Assembly: GCF_002802905.1 (NCBI RefSeq)
Contig: NZ_PEBK01000005.1
Location: 62,346 to 126,345 of the forward strand
Length of the DNA: 64,000 nt
Direction of reading: 5' to 3'
From: Bifidobacterium simiarum
Lineage (GTDB): Bacteria; Actinomycetota; Actinomycetes; Actinomycetales; Bifidobacteriaceae
The notes below the pieces were generated by a model. It was not told where the DNA came from. It saw nothing but the letters and a program-made list of their open reading frames with translations, and ran no database searches. A program made the position numbers and the translations under genes. Positions 57,093-64,000 of the stretch are shown piece by piece. Every line of letters starts with the position of its first letter. Within the stretch, counting starts at the first letter, position 1.

Positions 57093-58628
57093 ATGGGAAC
57101 CATACAGGGGAAACTGGTCGCGTCGATTCTGGCCGTGGTGCTCGTCGCGGTGGTGGGGGCCACCGGTCTGGGCGGATACCTCGGCTATCGGATGATCCGC
57201 GACGATCTGGACGATCAGGCCGATTCGACGTCGCAGAAGCTCGACGCCATCAACGAGAACATCAAGGATCAGGGCGATCTCATCAACGATTCGCTCAGCG
57301 GCGTGGATCTGGGACTGAAGGTCAACGGCATCCCCACCACCGTGGAGCTCAACCGCCGCCAGCCCACGGTCAACGCCCCGTCCCTGCACGTCGGATCGGA
57401 CAACACCATCGCGCTGACGGTGCCGGTCAACGCGGTCGTCCGCGTCAACGGCACCGTCTACCGGCATCCGATGACGCTGAGGTTCGACCGGCTGTCACGC
57501 GAGGTGCGGCACAACACCACGATCACGATCACCCGTTCGACGGGCGAACAGCGCACCGTCACCATCCCCGCGCTGCCGACCGACTTCCCGAATCTGGAGC
57601 TCGGCGGACAGAACTTCACGCCGCTCCCCGGCGACTACTACGGCAGCGTGGGATCGGGCGACTCGGCCTACGTCTACCAGATAAGCACGTCGGGCAACCT
57701 GAAGTACTACCGCCGTGGCATCGACATCGACAACCTCAAGAAGGTCGTGCTCGACGGGAAGACCTACTACGCGTTCTTCGAAGCGGTGCCCGAATACAAC
57801 CAGATCGAGAACTTCAGCCTCAAGTTCGGGCAGATCGTGCTCATGGACAGCCACTACCGGCAGATCAAGCGCCTCCGCCTGACCCCGACCCGCAAGCTGC
57901 CGCAGGGCGGATACTCCGAAAACCACGACTTCATCTTCCTCAGCCCCACCCACTACCTGCTGATGGCCGAGGTGTATTCGCCGATCGCCGACGGCAAGGG
58001 CAACGTCAACGAAATGCGGTCCACGTACATCCAGGAGGTGAACGACGGCAAGGTGACGTTCGAATGGCTCGGATCGGAGCACCACGAGCTCGACGACGCC
58101 TATCAGGAGCTGCTGGGCGGCAGCGAGGACTACATGCACTCCAACAGCCTCATCATCGACCCGAAGGACCACAACCTGATCATGTCGATGCGCAATCAGG
58201 ACGCGGTGATCAAGATCGACCGCAACCGGGGCACCGGGGCGATCCTGTGGACGCTGGGCGGCAAGAACGACGACTTCGGGCTGTCCAAGGACCAGCGGTT
58301 CTCCCGCCAGCACTACGCCTACTTCGACAACGACCACAACCTGCTGCTGTTCGACAACGGCGTGGCCTCGAAGCACACCACGATCAAACGGTTCACGCTC
58401 GACGAGAACGCCCGCAAGGTGACCGCGTTCCGCAGCTTCGACCTCGGCGACCACTTCTCGATGTACTGCGGCAACGTGCAGCAGGTGAGCGACAGCGAAT
58501 ACCTGATCGGCTGGGGCATCGCCTCCACCAAGGTGATCGCCACGCTGTACGACTTCAGGCAGGGGAAGGTGCTCAGCGAACTCGTCTCCTCCAACTCGCA
58601 GACCTACCGCACGCAGTACTTCCGGTAG
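57093..58628 (+). CDS. Arylsulfotransferase (ASST)-like secreted or anchored protein
   Basis: 511 aa. An N-terminal signal-anchor helix (VASILAVVLVAVVGATGLGGYLG) is followed by an ASST N-terminal-like domain and a beta-propeller. Marks of the family: SENHDFIFLSPTHYLLM (catalytic-type His), EDYMHSNSLIIDPKDHNLIMSMRNQDAVIKIDR, and ILWTLGG. Family members transfer sulfate between phenols without PAPS, outside the membrane, but many actinobacterial homologues are untested. No usual DsbA/DsbB-like partner adjoins it. Confidence 0.82.
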   Translation: MGTIQGKLVASILAVVLVAVVGATGLGGYLGYRMIRDDLDDQADSTSQKLDAINENIKDQGDLINDSLSGVDLGLKVNGIPTTVELNRRQPTVNAPSLHVGSDNTIALTVPVNAVVRVNGTVYRHPMTLRFDRLSREVRHNTTITITRSTGEQRTVTIPALPTDFPNLELGGQNFTPLPGDYYGSVGSGDSAYVYQISTSGNLKYYRRGIDIDNLKKVVLDGKTYYAFFEAVPEYNQIENFSLKFGQIVLMDSHYRQIKRLRLTPTRKLPQGGYSENHDFIFLSPTHYLLMAEVYSPIADGKGNVNEMRSTYIQEVNDGKVTFEWLGSEHHELDDAYQELLGGSEDYMHSNSLIIDPKDHNLIMSMRNQDAVIKIDRNRGTGAILWTLGGKNDDFGLSKDQRFSRQHYAYFDNDHNLLLFDNGVASKHTTIKRFTLDENARKVTAFRSFDLGDHFSMYCGNVQQVSDSEYLIGWGIASTKVIATLYDFRQGKVLSELVSSNSQTYRTQYFR

Positions 58629-58691
58629 ACGGTACTGAGTGCGGTAGGCGACGTTTCCGGCAGGCGACGTTTCCGGCAGGCGGCGACCGCC

Positions 58692-60167
58692 TCAGCGCTT
58701 GAGCCGGTAGTAGCGCTGGGGCTGGGGCCGGGCCGGCACGGACTCCACCAACCCCTTGGCGATCAGGGCCTTCAGCGCGTTCGCCACGGCCAGCGGGGTC
58801 AGATCGAGGTCGTGCATGATGTCCCTGACGGAGGCCGAGGGGTTCTCCTTGAGCAGGGTCACGATGTGCTGGGCCACGTTGCGGGCGCGGTCGTCCTCCG
58901 GGGGCCGGCGCCGGGGGACCGTGATGCGGAACTCGTCGATCGTGTTGCGGATCGTCGCCGGATCGCTGCCCTCCTGATTGAGCGTATGCTCGATCTGCAC
59001 GTATCCGGCCCCGCCGTTCTCCAGCACGTACCCGCCGTCGGGGTATGGCGTGGAGGCCAGCAGCGCGGCGAGATACTGGTTGCGGGTCGATCCGGTGCCC
59101 GGCGTGGTCAGGGTGCTGCGCGTCACCGCGCCGAACAGGCCGCCGGGATTCGACACCTCGATGCGGTCGGTGAACACGTCCACATGCACCTGCGTGCCGC
59201 GGGCGTCGGGGGAGTAGTCGCGGTGCAGCAGCGCGTTGGTCACCACCTCGCGCAATACGGTCAGCGAATAGTCGGCTGGCCCGCCGCCGTCGAGGCTGCG
59301 GTCGTCGTCGCCGGCGCCCGTCCACTGCCGCAGCGACTCCACGGTGTCGTCGATCATCACCGGCACCGGTCCGACGATGGTCTCCGAGGCGATCAGTCGT
59401 TCACCCTCGACGAAGACCTCGGTCCGGGAGTTGCCGGGGAACACGGCGATGGTGACGTTAAGACGGGGGAAATACTTCTGCGGGTAGCGGCCCAGCGCCA
59501 GCAGTCCGGCGATGGTGGGGCGGAACGTCGTCCCCTCGGGCTCCCGGTCGAGCACGCGCAGGTCGTGCAGCATGTCGTCGTCGCCGCGCCCGGCGAACAC
59601 GTGGGGGTGCAGTTCCCGCTGCCGTCGCAGCAGTCCGAGCACGAGATGGGGGTTGAGGTCGTCCAGCGTCGCATCGGGCACGGTCTCCAGATCGTAGGAC
59701 GGCTGCACATGCTCCTCGATCAGCCGATCGACCTCGTAGTCGGTCATGCGCCGGTCGCCGTCGCCGGTACGGATGAACGAGCCCTTGTGCGGTCCCAGCG
59801 CGGTGATGAAGCACGGCTTGTCGCGCGGCAGCATCTCCTCGACGCGGGCGAACACCAGATTCGTGCCCTCGAACGGACAGGTGACGATCGTGGGCCGTAC
59901 CGGCGGGGTCATCTTCTCGCAGGCCTGACTGAGCGCCTCCTGCATCGACCGGGCGTTGAAGCCCTCGACCGGCGTGAACCCGGCCTTTTCGGAAAGTCCG
60001 AGGATGATGTAGCCGCCGGAGCCGTTCGAGAAGGCGGACAGGGTGTCGGTGATGGACGAGGAGAGCTTGCGCTTGCACTCCTTGACCTCGCACTGCTGGG
60101 TGTCGTTGCCGATGATCCTCATCAGTTCGATGAGGGAGGCCATCTGCGCCGCGTAATCCTCGTCCAT
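58692..60167 (-). CDS. AlbA_2/schlafen-type ATP-binding transcriptional regulator
   Basis: 491 aa. The N-terminal AlbA_2 domain (ECKRKLSSSITDTLSAFSNGSGGYIILGLSE) is followed by a HATPase_c_4-type domain (LREVVTNALLHRDYS, VFTDRIEVSNPGGL) and a C-terminal winged helix. Proteins of this type regulate transcription or act in stress and defence; no target is evident. Single gene on the minus strand. Confidence 0.85.
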   Translation of the reverse strand: MDEDYAAQMASLIELMRIIGNDTQQCEVKECKRKLSSSITDTLSAFSNGSGGYIILGLSEKAGFTPVEGFNARSMQEALSQACEKMTPPVRPTIVTCPFEGTNLVFARVEEMLPRDKPCFITALGPHKGSFIRTGDGDRRMTDYEVDRLIEEHVQPSYDLETVPDATLDDLNPHLVLGLLRRQRELHPHVFAGRGDDDMLHDLRVLDREPEGTTFRPTIAGLLALGRYPQKYFPRLNVTIAVFPGNSRTEVFVEGERLIASETIVGPVPVMIDDTVESLRQWTGAGDDDRSLDGGGPADYSLTVLREVVTNALLHRDYSPDARGTQVHVDVFTDRIEVSNPGGLFGAVTRSTLTTPGTGSTRNQYLAALLASTPYPDGGYVLENGGAGYVQIEHTLNQEGSDPATIRNTIDEFRITVPRRRPPEDDRARNVAQHIVTLLKENPSASVRDIMHDLDLTPLAVANALKALIAKGLVESVPARPQPQRYYRLKR

Positions 60168-60212
60168 GCCAGTCGCCTCCTCGACGTCGGCCGATCCGCC
60201 GCCCGCCTTCGC

Positions 60213-60572
60213 CTACTTGGTCCTGTTCCGTCGCCCGCCGGACTTCTGCCTGTTCGGCTTGCCGGACTTCGGCTTGGCAGGCTGGGGCTTGGCAGGCGCG
60301 AAGACATCGAACCGGGCGATCAGCGAATCGCGCAGGGCGGGGATGCAGCCGATGCCGTAGCCGACGATGCCGCCCACCAGCACGGCCCAGGACTCGGGAT
60401 CCCGGCCGCTGAGCATGAAGCCGACGAACATGATCATGAAGATCACGCCGGCCATGCTGGAGATGCGGCGCTGCCGCTCGGTCATCTCCCAGGTGCGGCG
60501 GGGGAAGGCCGCGAACCCGACGCCGATCACCGCGCAGAACAGGCCCACCAGAGCCGTGAGTGCGTATTCCAT
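60213..60572 (-). CDS. Small membrane protein with basic tail
   Basis: 119 aa: three hydrophobic helices (from residue 5, about 40-55 and 65-80), then a Lys/Pro/Arg-rich cytoplasmic-type tail (PAKPKSGKPNRQKSGGRRNR). Unknown function. ATG at 60572 with GGAGGG ten bases upstream. Confidence 0.7.
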   Translation of the reverse strand: MEYALTALVGLFCAVIGVGFAAFPRRTWEMTERQRRISSMAGVIFMIMFVGFMLSGRDPESWAVLVGGIVGYGIGCIPALRDSLIARFDVFAPAKPQPAKPKSGKPNRQKSGGRRNRTK

Positions 60573-60841
60573 GAGTTGCCGTCCCTCCGCTGCGAATCGT
60601 CGATGGCCGCGTCGGCGGCGGCCGTGGATAATCGTCTCCAATCTTAGGCGGTGGACGGCACCCGCCCGGCGTCGGATGGGGGAATCGGCGAAAATCCTAG
60701 GGAGCGTGTATAAAAAGATATTTGTACCTAACCGTACTGCCCGGGGTCCGCATGGACGGCACACAATGCCGCCGGTCGGTCGTCGTGGCGATCCGCTAGG
60801 CAAGCAGCGGATCTGGTTTTCAAATGAAGAGAGGTTTACTC

Positions 60842-62467
60842 GTGAAGAGTAAGAAAATTCTCGCGGCAGTGGCTTCCATTGCCGCCATCGCGTCGCTCGC
60901 GGCCTGCGGCGGCGTGAAGGATGATGGCGCCTCCAGCGATTCGAACGCCATCACCATCGGCACCACCGACAAGATCGTCAGCCTCGATCCCGCGGGCATG
61001 TATGACAACGGCTCCTTCGCCGTGATCATCAACGTGTTCCCGTTCCTGTTCTCCCAGAACTACAACAGCTCCGAGATGAGCCCCGACATCGCCGCCGATG
61101 ACGGTACCTGGAACGCCGACGGCACCGAGTTCACCGTCAAGATCAAGAGCGGCATGAAGTGGGCCAACGGCCACACGCTCGACTCCAAGGACGTGAAGTT
61201 CTCCTTCGATCGCGTCAAGAAGATCAACGACGAGAACGGCCCGTCTTCGCTGCTGGCGAACATCACCAACATCACCACCCCGGACGCCAACACCGTGGTG
61301 TTCAAGGATTCCGTGCCGTTCGACGTGACCCTGAAGCAGGTCCTCGGCTCCCCGGCCGGCCCGATCGTCGACGATGAGGTGTTCTCCGCCGACAAGCTGA
61401 CCGACGCCGACACCATCGTCAAGGAGAAGGCCTTCGCCGGTCCGTACACCCTGACCTCGTTCAAGATGAACGAAGCCGCCAGCTACGCCAAGTACGACGG
61501 CTACAAGGGCCTGACCCCGGCCAAGAACAACGCCGTGCAGGTCAAGTACTTCGCCGACGCCTCCAACCTCAAGATGGCCGTCGAGCAGGGACAGGTGGAC
61601 GTGGCCTACCGCACCCTGACCCCGACCGACATCGACAGCCTCAGCAAGAACGACAAGGTCAAGGTCGTCACCGGCCCCGGCGGCGAAGAGCGCTTCCTGA
61701 CCTTCAACTTCAAGATCCAGCCGTACGGCGAGGCCCAGAAGGACGCCGACGCCAACAAGGCCAAGGCCGTGCGTCAGGCCGTCGCGAACCTGATCGACCG
61801 CGAGGCCATCGCCAAGAACGTGTACAAGGGCACCTACACCCCGATGTACTCCTACATCCCCACGGGCGTGACCGGCCAGGTCGAGACCTTCAAGGAGAAG
61901 TACGGCGAGAACGGCAAGCCCAGCCTCGAGAAGGCCAAGAAGGTCCTCTCCGACGCCGGCGTGAAGACCCCGATCGACCTCAAGCTCCAGTACAACGCCG
62001 AGCACTACGGTTCCTCCACCGCCGACGAGTACGCGGCCCTCAAGTCCCAGCTCGAGCAGGGCGGCCTGTTCAAGGTCGATCTGCAGCAGACCGAGTGGAC
62101 CCAGTACCAGAAGGACCGCGTGGTCACCGACTCCTCCAACGGCGTGTACCCGGTCTACCAGCTCGGCTGGTACCCGGACTACTCCGACCCGGACAACTAC
62201 CTGTCCCCGTTCTTCCGTGATGGCAACTTCGTCAACAACGGCTACTCGAACAAGACCATCAACGACCTGATCGTCAAGCAGGCCGGCGAGCAGGACAAGA
62301 CCAAGCGTCTCGCGCTGCTCAAGCAGATCCAGGAGCTGGAGACCGAAGACCTCTCCACCATCCCGCTGCTGCAGGGTGCCCAGACCGCCGTCACCGCGAA
62401 GAACATCTCCGGTGTGACGCTGGACGCCTCGTTCCGCCTGCGCTACGCCTCGATCACCAAGTCCTGA
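60842..62467 (+). CDS. Oligopeptide ABC transporter substrate-binding lipoprotein
   Basis: 541 aa SBP_bac_5 family. The signal peptide ends at the lipobox SLAAC (Cys is about residue 21), so it is lipid-anchored outside the membrane. IGTTDKIVSLDPAGMYDN opens the mature domain and VKFSFDRVKKIN is the family signature. I prefer the GTG at 60842, which has AGAGAGG eight bases upstream, over the ATG at 60824. Confidence 0.93.
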   Translation: MKSKKILAAVASIAAIASLAACGGVKDDGASSDSNAITIGTTDKIVSLDPAGMYDNGSFAVIINVFPFLFSQNYNSSEMSPDIAADDGTWNADGTEFTVKIKSGMKWANGHTLDSKDVKFSFDRVKKINDENGPSSLLANITNITTPDANTVVFKDSVPFDVTLKQVLGSPAGPIVDDEVFSADKLTDADTIVKEKAFAGPYTLTSFKMNEAASYAKYDGYKGLTPAKNNAVQVKYFADASNLKMAVEQGQVDVAYRTLTPTDIDSLSKNDKVKVVTGPGGEERFLTFNFKIQPYGEAQKDADANKAKAVRQAVANLIDREAIAKNVYKGTYTPMYSYIPTGVTGQVETFKEKYGENGKPSLEKAKKVLSDAGVKTPIDLKLQYNAEHYGSSTADEYAALKSQLEQGGLFKVDLQQTEWTQYQKDRVVTDSSNGVYPVYQLGWYPDYSDPDNYLSPFFRDGNFVNNGYSNKTINDLIVKQAGEQDKTKRLALLKQIQELETEDLSTIPLLQGAQTAVTAKNISGVTLDASFRLRYASITKS

Positions 62468-62509
62468 CGTCATAGCCGTCAGGTTCCGTGACCGATACTG
62501 ATTTCACTG

Positions 62510-62545
62510 GGGATGCCGGTACTGCAAGGTGCTGGCATCCCTTTT
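62510..62545 (+). terminator. Hairpin between binding-protein and permease genes
   Basis: GGGATGCC pairs with GGCATCCC, followed by TTTT. It probably reduces read-through, so that binding protein is made in excess over permease. Confidence 0.7.
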
Positions 62546-62589
62546 GGCCGTAAAAGGCAGACCCATAATCCAACCAAGGAGACAAACGA

Positions 62590-63696
62590 GTGGAAGCGAA
62601 AGCCACCGCGGAGGCCGATGCTTCGCCCATCAAGGCGAAGCCCTCCGAAACCAAACCAAAGAAGAACAGGATATCGAGCGGATTCTTCAAGTTCGTCGTC
62701 GTCCGGTTCCTGCTCATCATCCCGACCATCTTCATCCTGGTCACCATCGTGTTCTTCGTGATGAGGGCCACGGGCGACCCCATCACCGCCGCGCTCGGCG
62801 GTCGACTCACGCCGCAGGAGCTACAGGCGAGAATCCATCAGGCCGGCTACGACCGGCCGCTGATCGTGCAGTACGCCGAATACCTCGGCGACCTGCTTCA
62901 CGGTGACCTCGGCACCACGCTTACCGACAACCAGCCGGTCACCACCATCCTGACCCGTTACGGCGCCGCCACCTTCGAGCTGGCGTTCCTCGCGCTCATC
63001 ATCGCCCTGATCGTCGGCATCGGCCTGGGCCGCATCGCCGCCCGCCGCCGCGATCACGCGCCCGACGCCGCCATCCGCACCTTCGCCATCCTGTGCTACG
63101 CCACCCCCGTGTTCTTCCTCGGCCTGCTCCTGAAGCTCATCTTCTCCATCTGGCTGGATTGGCTGCCGAGCTCCGGACGCAGCTCGCTCGAAAGCGAAAT
63201 GCAGTTCGGCCGTCTCGTCTCGCCCACGGGCTTCTACATCATCGACGCCCTGCAGCTGGGCGACCCCGCGGTGCTGCTCGACGTGCTGCAGCACGCCATC
63301 CTGCCGGCACTGGCCCTCGGCCTGCTGACCGCCGGCGTGTTCATCCGTCTGGTGCGCACCAACGTGATCTCCACCTACACCTCCGGCTACGTGGAGGCCG
63401 CCCGCTCCCGCGGCGTGAGCGAAAAGCGCCTGCTGAGCAAGCACGCGTGGAAGCCGGCACTGATCCCGATCATCACCGTCATGGGCATGCAGATCGCCCT
63501 GATGCTCGCCGGCGCGGTGCCCACCGAAACCACCTTCGAGTGGAAGGGCCTGGGCTTCATGCTGTCCACCTACCTGAAGGCCCGCGACTTCGTGGCCGTT
63601 CAGGGCATCGTGATCCTGATCGCCATCATCGTCTCGGTGGTGAACTTCATCGTGGATGTGATTTCCGCCCTGATCGACCCGAGAGTGAGGTACTGA
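62590..63696 (+). CDS. Oligopeptide ABC transporter permease, DppB/OppB type
   Basis: 368 aa. A 40-residue cytoplasmic tail rich in Lys, Ala and Pro precedes the usual six helices. The EAA loop VEAARSRGVSEKRLLSKHAW contacts the ATPase. GTG start at 62590 with CAAGGAGAC upstream. Confidence 0.93.
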   Translation: MEAKATAEADASPIKAKPSETKPKKNRISSGFFKFVVVRFLLIIPTIFILVTIVFFVMRATGDPITAALGGRLTPQELQARIHQAGYDRPLIVQYAEYLGDLLHGDLGTTLTDNQPVTTILTRYGAATFELAFLALIIALIVGIGLGRIAARRRDHAPDAAIRTFAILCYATPVFFLGLLLKLIFSIWLDWLPSSGRSSLESEMQFGRLVSPTGFYIIDALQLGDPAVLLDVLQHAILPALALGLLTAGVFIRLVRTNVISTYTSGYVEAARSRGVSEKRLLSKHAWKPALIPIITVMGMQIALMLAGAVPTETTFEWKGLGFMLSTYLKARDFVAVQGIVILIAIIVSVVNFIVDVISALIDPRVRY

Positions 63697-63697
63697 C

Positions 63698-64000
63698 ATG
63701 TCCGCAGCCAATGCAGCCAAGGCATCCCACGGTGCGCCCACCGTTCCCGGCGACGACCGTCTCGAGGAGCTTCGTCAGTCCACGAAGACCAGCTTCTTCG
63801 GCAAGCTCCCGATCATCAAGCAGCTGCGCATCGCCGTCGGCTGGCAGAAGGGCATGCTCGTCACCGGCCTGATCCTGTGCGGCTTCTTCCTGCTCGTCGC
63901 CATCTTCGCGCCGCTGATCGCCCCCTACGGCTACTCGCAGATCAAGGACGCCAGCGGCCAGGCCTTCCCGACCCAGGCCGCGCCGAGCGCCGAGCACATC
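63698..64000 (+). CDS. Oligopeptide ABC transporter permease, DppC/OppC type (partial)
   Basis: First 101 residues only; the gene runs off the window. A cytoplasmic tail is followed by the first helix (GMLVTGLILCGFFLLVAIFAPLIAPYGYS), which fits OppC. It begins one base after the preceding stop codon, so it is cotranslated with the DppB-like permease. Confidence 0.88.
   Translation, partial: MSAANAAKASHGAPTVPGDDRLEELRQSTKTSFFGKLPIIKQLRIAVGWQKGMLVTGLILCGFFLLVAIFAPLIAPYGYSQIKDASGQAFPTQAAPSAEHI

Noticed and set aside
1-64000. tRNA or rRNA genes
   Set aside because: I saw no cloverleaf with a GTTCRA-type T arm or an rRNA signature; a covariance search could still find one I missed.

Overview
The window looks like chromosome of a high-GC actinobacterium, very probably Bifidobacterium. 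The evidence is the arginine gene order argC-J-B-D-F-R-G, TGCAT-type ARG boxes, strongly GC-biased third codon positions in the housekeeping genes, and typical bifidobacterial neighbours (pheST, tyrS, thiSGF, tlyA, a family-5 peptide transporter). I cannot fix the species from sequence alone.

Layout. 1-357: MITE-like intergenic repeats. 358-4029: an RpiR-type regulator and an FtsX/MacB-type ABC exporter, all on the minus strand. 4324-10107: an SpoU/TrmH rRNA methyltransferase, pheS-pheT and a small membrane protein. 10168-17873: arginine biosynthesis argCJBDFRG, with ARG boxes before argC and argG. The last gene, argH, lies 26 kb away at 44173. The gap holds (a) a LuxR-type two-component system and a two-permease ABC-2 exporter (18001-24043), closed by a diverged copy of the argG 3' end; (b) four orphan type I-E CRISPR repeats with no I-E cas genes, among which sits an XRE regulator / small ORF / damaged PemK-MazF-like module (24524-25700); (c) a complete type I-C CRISPR-Cas locus (cas3; cas5c-cas8c-cas7-cas4-cas1-cas2, with an internal cas11c); and (d) a hand-counted 100-repeat I-C array, split after repeat 92 by a 2.55-kb IS21-family element. 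The CRISPR-cas genes are visibly richer in A+T than the flanks.

After argH come an HD-domain protein and a CmpB-type membrane protein, a TPP riboswitch with terminator ahead of thiS-thiG-thiF-rhodanese, tyrS with an unusual disordered/TPR protein, a HAD phosphatase, a small ORF, tlyA, a TrkA/KtrA subunit, an arylsulfotransferase-like protein, an AlbA_2/schlafen-type ATP-binding protein, a small membrane protein and the start of an oligopeptide ABC transporter that runs off the window.

The most notable signal is in the 295 bp between cas3 and cas5c. A degenerate I-C repeat lies on the minus strand. The would-be spacer next to it matches, beside a TTC PAM, the -35 region of the apparent cas5c operon promoter. 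The two mismatches in the first 15 positions fall exactly at positions 6 and 12, the positions type I crRNAs do not read. This is the expected form of a crRNA-like guide that makes Cascade repress its own operon (CreR/CreA-like). Second in interest are the I-E remnant with its damaged toxin, and spacer pairs that record repeated acquisition from the same site in diverging targets.
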